DNA of 64,000 nt from Leyella stercorea. GTDB taxonomy: Bacteria > Bacteroidota > Bacteroidia > Bacteroidales > Bacteroidaceae. Below are positions 1 to 8,003 of this stretch, in pieces. How positions within the stretch are numbered: position 1 is the stretch's first letter; the number at the start of each line of letters is the position of its first letter. The position numbers were made by a program, and so were the translations under genes. The stretch covers positions 34,261-98,260 of the forward strand of contig NZ_JADYUF010000008.1 of NCBI RefSeq assembly GCF_021531655.1, in the 5' to 3' direction. The notes under the pieces are model-generated. The model made no database searches, was not told the origin of the DNA, and worked only from the letters and a program-made list of their open reading frames with translations.

Positions 1-290
1 TATTAAATGTCTTTCTACTTTTATCAAATGTTTTTCTTGTTACGATATTTTTAGGAAATTATAAAGAAATAGGTAATATATTCCAGTCAAATAATAACAA
101 CAAATGAATGCAGTAATTTCATGACAAAATAAACAATATTTATCGGCTCATTTATCGTATCATTCATAAAAGAGAATATCCAACATAGAGTTTCTTAAAA
201 AAATCGCAGTACATGATAATCAGAAAACAATGAAGACTGTTGTGATCTCAACTTTTTTACAAAACAGGCACATAATTCGACTTTTTTATG
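1..290. other. AT-rich stretch without a recognisable gene
   Basis: No convincing coding frame, RNA gene or repeat was seen on either strand up to the promoter at 291. It may be the 3' flank of a gene lying outside the window. Confidence 0.5.
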
Positions 291-298
291 TAATTTTG
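291..298 (+). promoter_or_regulatory. Bacteroidetes -7 promoter element TAATTTTG
   Basis: TAATTTTG fits the Bacteroidetes -7 consensus TAnnTTTG. It lies 33 bases before the ATG at 332, which supports that start over the in-frame ATG at 230. I see no clear -33 TTTG at 19-21 bases upstream. Confidence 0.55.
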
Positions 299-331
299 CA
301 GAGTAATGACAAGTTGAATTGTTTTATCACA

Positions 332-559
332 ATGGTCACTCAAAAAGAAGAAAAAGAAAGACAGAAAATAAGCCGCGAAACCCTTGGCAAATTTTTCTAT
401 GACTTGGCAAAAACTACATTTGCTGTTATGGTGCTCGGCAATGTAGCTACTGTGTTCATAGGAGATACTGATGCCTTTATTATTTCAACAATGATATTTC
501 TCGGTATGTTTATAACATTCTTGTTCGCTTACGTTGGCAACAAGGTTCTAAAAAATTAA
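332..559 (+). CDS. Small two-helix membrane protein (DUF6722-like)
   Basis: This 75-residue protein has a charged N-terminus (MVTQKEEKERQKISRE) followed by two hydrophobic segments, roughly residues 23-40 and 48-70, so it is probably a small inner-membrane protein. The ATG at 332 is chosen because the only visible promoter (291-298) lies between it and the in-frame ATG at 230. The sequence around LGKFFYDLAKTTFAVMVLGN resembles, from memory, a Bacteroides family catalogued as DUF6722 with no known function. It is followed 4 bases later by a 34-residue ORF, so the two are probably one transcript. The function is unknown. Confidence 0.6.
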   Translation: MVTQKEEKERQKISRETLGKFFYDLAKTTFAVMVLGNVATVFIGDTDAFIISTMIFLGMFITFLFAYVGNKVLKN

Positions 560-563
560 GAAT

Positions 564-668
564 ATGGAAGCATTGATATTGACTTTTGCATGGCTCATTG
601 CCGTTATGCTGCCATTCGCAATATGGCTCAACACCAAATCGGGCAAGAAGTGGCTCAATAGCCTGTAG
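564..668 (+). CDS. 34-residue single-helix membrane peptide
   Basis: The ORF starts 4 bases after the stop of the preceding small membrane protein and encodes MEALILTFAWLIAVMLPFAI followed by a short basic tail (residues KSGKKWLNSL at the end). One transmembrane helix and the tight spacing suggest translational coupling and perhaps a two-part membrane complex with its neighbour. It ends just before a perfect hairpin at 678-695. It is too short for homology to be judged by eye, so coding is inferred from spacing and composition. Confidence 0.45.
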   Translation: MEALILTFAWLIAVMLPFAIWLNTKSGKKWLNSL

Positions 669-677
669 CTATCGTGT

Positions 678-695
678 GTCGGACAGAAGTCCGAC
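678..695 (+). terminator. Perfect 7-bp hairpin after the small membrane genes
   Basis: GTCGGAC-AGAA-GTCCGAC is a perfect stem with a 4-base loop, 10 bases after the stop at 668. No T-run follows, so it may be a 3'-end stabiliser rather than an intrinsic terminator. Its sequence and its GTTCCGTT flank resemble the arms of the inverted repeat at 37195-37290, so it may be a minimal relative of that element. Confidence 0.4.
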
Positions 696-724
696 GTTCC
701 GTTCGCTTGCTGCGAATGTAGAAA

Positions 725-773
725 ACCATTAACGACGTGTGATTGGTTATGACATTCACACGCCGTTAATGGT
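725..773 (-). terminator. Terminator of the restriction-modification operon
   Basis: Inverted arms (ACCATTAACG at 725-734, CGTTAATGGT at 764-773) extend inward with one mismatch to 17 bp, directly after the endonuclease stop codon at 774-776. On the minus strand the stem is followed by TTTTC. This is good support for transcription ending here. Confidence 0.6.
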
Positions 774-1919
774 CTATTGCCACAGAACGAACAACTCCTT
801 TAAATCAACGTCTTTCAACTCGTTATTTTCGTCAAACACTTGCTGCATCAAGCCAAACCATTTGTCCAAGCATAACGATTGCGATTCGTTCTCGCCCCAA
901 TGGTCTTCTAAATCCTGCATAAGAGCCTCATCGGGATTGCTCAACAAATACTTTATGAGTCCACGATTTTGATATAGCGTTTTTAGTACCTGGGGCATTT
1001 TACACTTAAACCTGACCCCTCCGATTTCCTCAACTTTTCCTCCAGCACTGAATGTATCACGAAGATTCGAACAGATTACAGAATACCGACTGCACATCCA
1101 TAGTGCAGCACGCTTGTATTTGTCTTGCTTCGGGCCGAAAAGTTCGGGGAAAAGAATAAGCATTCGTGCTCGGATGTCAGACTTCTCATTCATTGACAGG
1201 TCATTGAAGAACCTTATCATTATAGATGACGAAACTTCAGTGTTGGCATCACCCATCCACCATGGCATTTCATATTTGCCCTTGGCACGATTGGCATGCA
1301 TATAGTATTTTCTGACACTATTTATCTTCTCCTTCTCACCCAACATTCTAAATGTGTCATATTCTACACTCATCTTCTCAAAGATGTTCTTCTCACCGTT
1401 GTCTGCGAGGTTCATATCTATAAGATAACGAGGAGCATGGGTGACGGCAATGTTGCTCAGACATTGCTCGTATGGACGGCAACGGAATTCCGGTGTTTTC
1501 CCTCCCAACTTGGCAAACAACATATATATGCGCGAAACATCTGGAATGCGGGTGCTCTCTACAATACTACTTCCTGTTGATGTCCACGTGTCTGACTTGG
1601 TAGATTTCACCTCTACCCCGAAATGTCCGGCTGCCTGTATGTCGGGGAAGTGCAGACCTGACACCAGTTTTATATTGTCTACGCTGAACGAAGTTTGCGG
1701 AGCCACATCCTTTAAAGCCTTTAAGGCTATGTGTTCCATTTCTGTACCATTGCATTTGCGGAACATCTGTCTGTCAGACTCAGATGCATCATTAAGCCAC
1801 GACTCCGCAAGCCGCATGAAATGGGCGAATTCCATGTCGGTCTGTGTGACATCCGACGGACGTACGGAAATCAAGTTGTTTTGAGTCAGGCTAAACGGTT
1901 TGTTATAGATTATTGCCAT
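774..1919 (-). CDS. Type II restriction endonuclease, PD-(D/E)xK type
   Basis: This 381-residue protein directly follows a DNA cytosine-5 methyltransferase, with a 4-base gap. It is the probable endonuclease of a type II system that cuts unmethylated DNA at the site its partner protects. Residues 91-105 contain FPD, then EVK (P92-D93 and E103-x-K105), which is the PD-(D/E)xK nuclease signature; an upstream acidic stretch (E60-E62) could complete the metal site. The rest has no motif I recognise. The operon order is methyltransferase first, nuclease second, which would favour protection before cutting. Specificity cannot be read from the sequence. An alternative is a Vsr-like or orphan nuclease, but size and context favour a type II REase. 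Confidence 0.75.
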   Translation of the reverse strand: MAIIYNKPFSLTQNNLISVRPSDVTQTDMEFAHFMRLAESWLNDASESDRQMFRKCNGTEMEHIALKALKDVAPQTSFSVDNIKLVSGLHFPDIQAAGHFGVEVKSTKSDTWTSTGSSIVESTRIPDVSRIYMLFAKLGGKTPEFRCRPYEQCLSNIAVTHAPRYLIDMNLADNGEKNIFEKMSVEYDTFRMLGEKEKINSVRKYYMHANRAKGKYEMPWWMGDANTEVSSSIMIRFFNDLSMNEKSDIRARMLILFPELFGPKQDKYKRAALWMCSRYSVICSNLRDTFSAGGKVEEIGGVRFKCKMPQVLKTLYQNRGLIKYLLSNPDEALMQDLEDHWGENESQSLCLDKWFGLMQQVFDENNELKDVDLKELFVLWQ

Positions 1920-1923
1920 AATA

Positions 1924-3309
1924 CTAATCGATGAAGTATTTATCCCATAGATTCTGTAGACGTATAGCTATATTAAATGCCAGTACGGGCGGCACAGCAT
2001 TGCCTATAACCTTGTAAGCACCTGACGAACTCAAGCGATACTTGCGTCCGTCCTTATCGTGCATTACAAATCGGAAGTCTGGCGGAAATGTCTGAATCAA
2101 GGCACATTCACGAGGTGTAAGCCTGCGTTCATGCATGCCATTGTTCAATTCTGCAATGTGTTTTCCGCCATGTTCAGCCGACAATCTACGGTACTCTATA
2201 TTTCCATGATGCTCCGAACGGATGGTAGGTCCAAGTCCGTCAAGTTTTATCTCAGTCTGACCTTGACTGCCGTTGGTCTGGAATTTAGCCTTTGAGTATA
2301 TTCTTTGTGACGGGTCTACGGCGTCAGCAGGTTCTGGTAAATACTTCAGTACATCATAAGTGGTAACCTTGGGCAACAGTCCCGGTTGGGTTGTATTGCC
2401 TGCATGAGTAGGACGTGGATAAGGGTTGTATTCATCGGGTATGCTTTCAGATGTAAGAGCAGCCAATGCTTCTGTTCGCAACACATCCTTTCTTATACCT
2501 ATAAATATGACACGCTCGCGCGATTCGGGCACTCCATAATTGCCAGCATTCAACACCTGTGGCGGCAATACTATATAACCGTTGCCATCAGCACTTGCAA
2601 AATCACGCTGGATAATGTCCTTCACGTCACCGAGATTGACAAGTCCTTTCACGTTTTCGGCAACAAACACTTTCGGCCGAACAATATCTATCACCTGCTT
2701 CATCCAATAATACAGTTTGCCTCGCGTCTCTTCTGACGGAGCGTTCTCATTCCGTTTCACGCCCATATCATTCTTATCAGAATCGAAACCTTTGCGTTTT
2801 CCGGCAACACTAAAGTCTTGACAAGGGAATCCGCCAGTCACAACGTCAATGTCTCGTGGAAATACATCAACACCATTGTTGTGCATTTTCACAAGATCGA
2901 CAATACTGACACGGTGATACATTTCGGGTGTATGTCCGAAACGTGACATATATGTAGTCCATGCCGTTTCTGCTTCGGGTAGAATATCATTAGCAAAAAC
3001 TGTTGTGAAATCGGTACGTTTGAGCATCACCCAACCATTCCTTACTACACGTTCGACAAATGGCGAATCTGTAGAGAATGATTTGGCATTGGCAATAAAA
3101 CCTCCTTCAAATCCCAAATCCATGCCTCCACATCCAGAGAACAAGGAAAGAACACGGTGTTTCTTGCTGTTTTCTGCTGTTTGGGCAATGGGGAAATTGA
3201 TAGATAGTTGTATGTCGGACAGAAAATCCGACTTCTCGTATGGGTACAACTCACCCTGTCCGTCATCATTACAATCATGATGCAGACTCTCAAATTTGTC
3301 TTTGAGCAT
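1924..3309 (-). CDS. DNA (cytosine-5-)-methyltransferase of a type II R-M system
   Basis: This 461-residue protein transfers a methyl group from S-adenosylmethionine to C5 of cytosine. Motifs are in family order: motif I SLFSGCGGMDLGFEGG (about residues 55-70), motif IV GGFPCQDFS with catalytic Cys163, motif VI ENV (218-220), motif VIII RER (264-266), and motif X GNAVPP near residue 436. The segment TIRSEHHGNIEYRR near the target-recognition domain resembles, from memory, GGNCC/GGWCC methyltransferases; this is untested. The first 50 residues precede motif I and are atypical. It lies 4 bases upstream of the endonuclease and behind a long structured leader. The start at 3309 is the first ATG after that leader. 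Confidence 0.92.
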   Translation of the reverse strand: MLKDKFESLHHDCNDDGQGELYPYEKSDFLSDIQLSINFPIAQTAENSKKHRVLSLFSGCGGMDLGFEGGFIANAKSFSTDSPFVERVVRNGWVMLKRTDFTTVFANDILPEAETAWTTYMSRFGHTPEMYHRVSIVDLVKMHNNGVDVFPRDIDVVTGGFPCQDFSVAGKRKGFDSDKNDMGVKRNENAPSEETRGKLYYWMKQVIDIVRPKVFVAENVKGLVNLGDVKDIIQRDFASADGNGYIVLPPQVLNAGNYGVPESRERVIFIGIRKDVLRTEALAALTSESIPDEYNPYPRPTHAGNTTQPGLLPKVTTYDVLKYLPEPADAVDPSQRIYSKAKFQTNGSQGQTEIKLDGLGPTIRSEHHGNIEYRRLSAEHGGKHIAELNNGMHERRLTPRECALIQTFPPDFRFVMHDKDGRKYRLSSSGAYKVIGNAVPPVLAFNIAIRLQNLWDKYFID

Positions 3310-3606
3310 AGCATTAAAAACAATTATGTCTTAATGCGTTGGATGGATATTCTTGAAAACAAAGAATCCTGCAAGTACCTATACGAAAAAACGCGGACGA
3401 TTCTTGTCCACGTTCAAGGTACTTGCAGGAAACCTAATATACAGACAAGAGAAACGTCCACGCTATATGTGGACGCTTACTCGCTTATTCTGTATATTGT
3501 TCTTCTACCTGCAAGTTTCTGAACGTTTTATGAATAAACAGCAAACGCTTATTATTTTTACCACGAAAATGGATTGGCCTCGCACGCTTGCGACTGAATC
3601 CATTTG
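3310..3606 (-). promoter_or_regulatory. Structured leader of the R-M operon (inverted-repeat cluster)
   Basis: Between the minus-strand promoter at 3607-3614 and the methyltransferase ATG are several stem-forming repeats: a perfect 14-bp inverted repeat (TCCTGCAAGTACCT 3367-3380, AGGTACTTGCAGGA 3417-3430); nested inside it a 9-bp stem with one mismatch (AACGCGGAC with GTCCACGTT); a perfect 7-bp hairpin CGTCCAC/GTGGACG (3455-3475); a 10-bp pair AATATACAGA/TCTGTATATT (3436-3445, 3489-3498); and at the 5' end ATGGATT/AATCCAT enclosing TCGCA/TGCGA (3569-3603). A 32-codon ORF (starting MDSVASVRGQ) could also be read from the 5' hairpin on the minus strand. I read the block as a regulatory leader; a degenerate mobile element is the alternative. 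Confidence 0.5.
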
Positions 3607-3614
3607 CAAAGTTA
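3607..3614 (-). promoter_or_regulatory. -7 promoter element TAACTTTG for the R-M operon
   Basis: CAAAGTTA on the plus strand reads TAACTTTG on the minus strand, a perfect match to TAnnTTTG. It would place transcription start near 3600, giving a 5' UTR of about 290 bases before the methyltransferase. A TTTTGG sequence lies near the expected -33 position. Confidence 0.6.
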
Positions 3615-3855
3615 AAGGAAAATAAGCAATTTCCAAAATTTAATTATTTGATTTTTCAATAATACATAAAAAAAAACTACGCCATTCTGATTACAAACAA
3701 AACCAATAAAATATAATGTAGATAGTGATTTTATGTTATTTTCTATTCACTAAACGTACGTTCAAAGACTTGGTATGAAGATATAATGACGTTGCACAAA
3801 CAATTACAGCTGAAATAAATAAAAGACCGGACGGTTTTTATTCGGATTTTTGTTG
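3615..3855. other. AT-rich intergenic DNA between divergent promoters
   Basis: About 240 bases of AT-rich sequence separate the minus-strand R-M promoter from the plus-strand serine dehydratase promoter. No gene, hairpin or repeat was recognised here. Confidence 0.5.
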
Positions 3856-3863
3856 TAACTTTG
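3856..3863 (+). promoter_or_regulatory. -7 promoter element TAACTTTG for serine ammonia-lyase
   Basis: TAACTTTG matches the Bacteroidetes -7 consensus and lies 26 bases before the ATG at 3890, giving a leader of about 20 bases. Confidence 0.6.
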
Positions 3864-3889
3864 TAGAAGACTAAAACAAACAATCCATT

Positions 3890-5116
3890 ATGAAATCATT
3901 GAGAGAACTTTTCCGTATAGGCAAGGGACCGTCAAGCAGTCACACTATGGGACCGCAGAAGGCGGCTAAGATATTTGCAAGTCATAACATGCACGCTGCC
4001 TCGTTTGAGGTGACGCTCTACGGCAGTCTGGCTGCTACCGGACGCGGCCACATGACCGATGTGGCTATCGACGAAGTGTTGCGCCCAATCGCTCCGTTGC
4101 GTATTGAGTGGCAACCGCAAGTGTTTCTGCCCTTCCATCCCAATGGTATGAAGTTTGTGGCATTTGACAATGCCGGCAACCAGACTGACGAATGGATTTG
4201 CTACAGTGTAGGCGGCGGCGCATTGTCGGAAGGCGAGAAGGGACGTTGGCTTACCGGACTGCGCGAAGTGTACAAGCTGAATACGCTGCGCGAGATTCAG
4301 GACTGGTGCGAAAGCAACGGCCGTGGATATTGGGAGTATGTCAACGAGAACGAGGACGAGGATATATGGGACTATCTGATGGATGTATGGCAGGCCATGA
4401 AGGAGAGCGTTGAGCGTGGCATCGACCATGAGGGTGCGCTTCCCGGTCCGCTCAATCTGCCGCGCAAGGGCCCTATCTATTATGTCAAGGCAAGCGGATA
4501 CAAGCAGTCGTTGCAGTCGCGTGCGCTGGTTTATGCCTACGCTCTTTCGGTAAGTGAGGAGAATGCTTCGGGCGGTATTATCGTGACGGCGCCTACTTGC
4601 GGTTCGTGCGGTGTATTGCCTGCTGTGCTCTATCATCTCTCTAAGGGTCATAACTTCAGCGACACACGCATTCTGCACGCTATGGCTACAGCCGGAATCT
4701 TCGGCAATGTGGTGAAGCAGAACGCTTCTATATCAGGTGCCGACGTCGGCTGTCAGGGCGAGGTGGGCGTAGCGTGCGCCATGGCTTCGGCTGCAGCATG
4801 TCAGCTGTTCGGCGGTAGTCCGTCGCAGATTGAGTATGCTGCCGAAATGGGACTGGAGCATCACTTGGGCATGACGTGCGACCCCGTGTGCGGACTGGTT
4901 CAGATTCCGTGTATTGAGCGCAACGCCTTCGCTGCCACACGTGCTCTCGACGCCAATCTCTACGCATCGTTCTCTGACGGAACCCACTCCGTTTCATTCG
5001 ACCGCGTAGTGAAGGTGATGAAGCAGACTGGCCACGACTTGCCGTCGCTCTACAAGGAAACAAGTACGGGCGGACTGGCAAGAGCCTACGAGCAGCACAT
5101 GAAGGAAAAGAAATAA
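3890..5116 (+). CDS. sdaA: L-serine ammonia-lyase, iron-sulfur type
   Basis: The enzyme converts L-serine to pyruvate and ammonia using a [4Fe-4S] cluster. The 408-residue chain has both family parts fused: an N-terminal beta-type domain opening with GKGPSSSHTMGP (residues 11-22), and a C-terminal alpha-type domain with TAPTCGSCGVLP (about 233-244), CQGEVGVACAMA and CDPVCGLVQIPC (about 329-340), which hold the cluster cysteines. The length agrees with single-chain bacterial serine dehydratases. It is a lone gene behind its own promoter at 3856. A GC-rich hairpin (5162-5182) follows. In an amino-acid-fermenting anaerobe this links serine breakdown to pyruvate metabolism; that role is inference from the family. 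Confidence 0.93.
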   Translation: MKSLRELFRIGKGPSSSHTMGPQKAAKIFASHNMHAASFEVTLYGSLAATGRGHMTDVAIDEVLRPIAPLRIEWQPQVFLPFHPNGMKFVAFDNAGNQTDEWICYSVGGGALSEGEKGRWLTGLREVYKLNTLREIQDWCESNGRGYWEYVNENEDEDIWDYLMDVWQAMKESVERGIDHEGALPGPLNLPRKGPIYYVKASGYKQSLQSRALVYAYALSVSEENASGGIIVTAPTCGSCGVLPAVLYHLSKGHNFSDTRILHAMATAGIFGNVVKQNASISGADVGCQGEVGVACAMASAAACQLFGGSPSQIEYAAEMGLEHHLGMTCDPVCGLVQIPCIERNAFAATRALDANLYASFSDGTHSVSFDRVVKVMKQTGHDLPSLYKETSTGGLARAYEQHMKEKK

Positions 5117-5161
5117 GGTTGTTCCGGGATTCGGAGTAATTCAATTATGTACCTATAAGTA

Positions 5162-5182
5162 GCGGAGGTCTCCGGCCTCCGC
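5162..5182 (+). terminator. GC-rich hairpin after sdaA
   Basis: GCGGAGG and CCTCCGC form a 7-bp stem 45 bases after the sdaA stop. There is no T-run, so intrinsic termination is uncertain. A near-copy (GCGGAGGT/ACCTCCGC) lies at 12094-12115 inside the fimbrial operon. Confidence 0.4.
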
Positions 5183-5293
5183 AGCACCAAGTCGAATACA
5201 AATTATCATTACTAATAATAACTCTCCACAGCCCCTTCTTGTATAAGCATTGAACAAAATGCTCATGTATACATCACTCCAAATATCGGATGA

Positions 5294-5559
5294 GGAGGGT
5301 GAGACAAAACTCAATTATACGGGCTGAAAGCCCAATAAGCACATAGCCCAGCACCTTGGGTGTACGGATTGAAAATAGCAAAACGCCCTGTAAGGGCAAA
5401 AGCATTGATAATTAGCGCTTTTGCCCTTACAGGGCGCATTGTTTTTGGTGGCTTTTTACCTCAGGGCGTTCTTGCTTAGGCAAGCGGCAGAGCCGAGCGA
5501 CCCTGGGCTATGTGCTTCTGCCCCTTTCGGGGCGTACTGCTGTGACTTTTGACACACCC
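5294..5559 (+). repeat. Long palindromic repeat, copy A
   Basis: First of five copies of one intergenic element (see also 13945, 24696, 30451, 37309). Ends are inverted repeats of GGAGGGTGTGTCAAAAGTC type. Inside are GGGCTGAAAGCCC, AGCACATAGCCCA paired with TGGGCTATGTGCT, and a central perfect 20-bp palindrome CGCCCTGTAAGGGCAAAAGC (5384-5403) with its complement at 5417-5436. Near the other end is a CCCCTTTCGGGG hairpin. This copy holds a unique insert of about 30 bases around 5470-5500. It sits between convergent genes, where it could also end transcription. Confidence 0.85.
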
Positions 5560-5578
5560 ACTACTATATAATTTACCC

Positions 5579-7978
5579 TTATTCGGCAACAAGTCTTACT
5601 GGCATGGCACGGTATCGCCCCTTGTTCATTCCAGACGAACCCGACACAAATCGGTAGTTTGACAAGTTTAGGCTCTTGCCGAAAGCATCGAGATACAAGT
5701 ACCAAAAGCCGTACTCAGGACTGGTTGACGAGAATCCTTGATAATCAGACAAACGTGAGCTTGTCCATAGATTGGCATGATAGCTGTCCTTGTAAACCGG
5801 ATCCTCGTTGGACTTGCCCTCATAATATCCGCTCATCGGGATGTAAATCTCGGGAATCTCCGAATCTGCAGTTTTAATACAGATGCAGTTGTACACCTCG
5901 CCATAATCGGTATTCTTCCCTTCTATCTTCAGCACGTTATTGTCTATGAGACCTTGCAGACACATGTTGTCGCACACCTTGAAGTTGCTGCCTATTGCCA
6001 AAGCCTTTACCACATCGTCATCTTTTTTTGCCTCATCAGAATTTTGTGCCTTCGAAATTATGAAGTAGCCACCTATTGCTCCCACATTGCCTTCAAGCGC
6101 GGTTGTGGCAGGAGAGTAGTAGCCGTTGGTTGTAGCACCAAGGTTGCGGTCGAGCATGTGATAGGTCTTGTCCTCGATAGTTCCATTTTTTTTAGTAACC
6201 TTAGCCTTTACGTCAACCATCTCGTAATAGTACCATCCCGAAGCCTTACTATTGCCCAACTGATATATGCCTGCTGCATCTCCTGTCAACTGTGCAAACA
6301 ATCCTACATGATAAACTGGATAGGTTACGGTAATCTTGGTTCCCGCGTTGGTGATGGTTGTAATGGTTAAATTGCTAATCCACCTATTATAATTATTGTC
6401 GTTATACGATTCGTCCGAATTGTTGGCAAGCATCACCTTGTAGAATCCGTTGACGCTTTTCTCGTCCACCTTCACTCGTGTGTCATTACACGTGAGTTCG
6501 TCGCCCTGAAGCTTCGGAATGAGATAGTAAACCTGATTTTTTCCCACGAAGAAGTGGAGTCCGTCGTTGCGCACTCTGCCTTGGTTCTCCTCTGGCCATA
6601 TGCCCTGAAGCTTCGAGTCCATCCAGCCGAAGTAGTCGTCTTGGTTTAAATCTGAACTTTTATTTTCAAGATCTCGTATCCGCACAATTCTATTTTTATC
6701 AGTACGGAAGTCGTAGCCCAACTGGATAATCTGTACAACGCGCGACAAGTCGCCTGATGTTATTGTTACAGAATCTGTATGCGGTTTTGAATCGAAGTTC
6801 TCGGTCAGAGTAAGTTCGATAGTGTACAGTCTGCCTGGTGACGAGTGGTGTTCAGCAGATGTTGGCAAAACAACCCTCTTTGTTACATTGTAACCAGTAA
6901 TCCAATCTGCATTCCACTTCACATTATATGTGAAGTCTGGCTTGGTTGTTACAAACGAAATTGTAGCCGTCTTTGCATTACCCTTTACAGTCAGCATGCC
7001 ACACACGCCAAGTTCGTAGTCCTTACATGCTATCATGTTCACAATAGGCGGATTGTCGTCCACCACTTCTACAGACAGTCTGTTCTCGGACTTATTGTTT
7101 ATTGCCTCACCTTCTGTAGCCCATCCTTCATGGTTCACAGCCGTAACCTTAACCTGATAATGATGGTTGCGAAGAAGATCCATCTGCGTTGAAGTGCCGT
7201 TGTTCAAGAACTCCACTTTATAATAGGTATCTGGTCCGCCATCATATTTTGCCTTGATTATCATGTATGCTTTGCCAGCAGGTGTCTCGTAGAAAGGATG
7301 CTCGCCCGTAACATATTCGGCTGTCTTAGCAGAGCAATCCACCGAAGGCAAAGCCACCTTGTTAATCGACTCTGAGGCTATCGTGCCCGATGATGCCGTA
7401 TTGAAGAGTCTGAAACCTGTTATCTCGAAATTGGTCAACGATTCATTCTTTGTAACAGACGCCTTGGCAAACTGTCGGAACAGCGACACGTCGGTTTTGC
7501 GGCTAAGCAGGTCTTTCACCGTTACACTTCCCCAACAAACGGGAGTGCTGAGGTTGAGGTTGCCGTCGCGTGTTGCGTTGTACAGGTTGTTCTTGCCCTC
7601 AGCATCCTTGGCGTCGCTCTCTGTTATGTTGGTGTTGGCTACAATATGTAGCGTGACTGTTCCGGGCTCAGCCTTCACCTTAACATCATAAGAGTCGCCG
7701 CCTTTAGGCTTGATGTCCGCGCCTGTGATATTGCTCATGCCGAGATACTTATTGTCAGCATCGTAGCACAATACGCAGAGGCTTTTGATTTGCTGCTGCT
7801 CGTTTGCTCTTGTCGCCACAGTATTCTTGGTGAAATTAGGCAACTTAAGAGTCAGCACCACTCCATCGGTCGGCAAGTCTTGCGTGCCGCCTCCTACAAT
7901 GTCTCTGATGTCGCTGCAAGCAGTCGACACCATAGCCAAGAGCATGAAGAGGCAAATTGTCAATTTCTTGATATACAT
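5579..7978 (-). CDS. Fimbrial accessory/tip lipoprotein with a FISUMP-like C-terminal domain
   Basis: This 799-residue protein has a type II signal peptide with lipobox cysteine C21 (MVSTAC). Residues about 30-300 resemble a fimbrillin/DUF4906-type beta-sandwich region. Residues about 330-430 look like a BACON-type Ig-like domain ending in VQIIQLG. The last 200 residues contain YHMLDRNLGATTNGYYSP and end GRYRAMPVRLVAE, which matches the pattern of FISUMP/DUF1566-type C-lectin-like domains. It is the last gene of the fimbrial operon, 25 bases after the 960-residue protein, so I infer a minor or tip subunit with a possible binding domain. Its exact Mfa3/4/5 equivalent cannot be assigned by eye. 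Confidence 0.6.
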   Translation of the reverse strand: MYIKKLTICLFMLLAMVSTACSDIRDIVGGGTQDLPTDGVVLTLKLPNFTKNTVATRANEQQQIKSLCVLCYDADNKYLGMSNITGADIKPKGGDSYDVKVKAEPGTVTLHIVANTNITESDAKDAEGKNNLYNATRDGNLNLSTPVCWGSVTVKDLLSRKTDVSLFRQFAKASVTKNESLTNFEITGFRLFNTASSGTIASESINKVALPSVDCSAKTAEYVTGEHPFYETPAGKAYMIIKAKYDGGPDTYYKVEFLNNGTSTQMDLLRNHHYQVKVTAVNHEGWATEGEAINNKSENRLSVEVVDDNPPIVNMIACKDYELGVCGMLTVKGNAKTATISFVTTKPDFTYNVKWNADWITGYNVTKRVVLPTSAEHHSSPGRLYTIELTLTENFDSKPHTDSVTITSGDLSRVVQIIQLGYDFRTDKNRIVRIRDLENKSSDLNQDDYFGWMDSKLQGIWPEENQGRVRNDGLHFFVGKNQVYYLIPKLQGDELTCNDTRVKVDEKSVNGFYKVMLANNSDESYNDNNYNRWISNLTITTITNAGTKITVTYPVYHVGLFAQLTGDAAGIYQLGNSKASGWYYYEMVDVKAKVTKKNGTIEDKTYHMLDRNLGATTNGYYSPATTALEGNVGAIGGYFIISKAQNSDEAKKDDDVVKALAIGSNFKVCDNMCLQGLIDNNVLKIEGKNTDYGEVYNCICIKTADSEIPEIYIPMSGYYEGKSNEDPVYKDSYHANLWTSSRLSDYQGFSSTSPEYGFWYLYLDAFGKSLNLSNYRFVSGSSGMNKGRYRAMPVRLVAE

Positions 7979-8003
7979 ATTATTGTCTTTTAATTGTTAC
8001 TTT

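Noticed and set aside
3310..3606. Retron msr/msd or integron attC site
   Set aside because: There is no reverse transcriptase or integrase in the window, and the stems do not follow the paired-site layout of attC closely enough.
3208..3625. Coding ORFs in the R-M leader (plus strand)
   Set aside because: They run across the inverted repeats and have no protein-like features; the region is better explained as structured leader or repeat.
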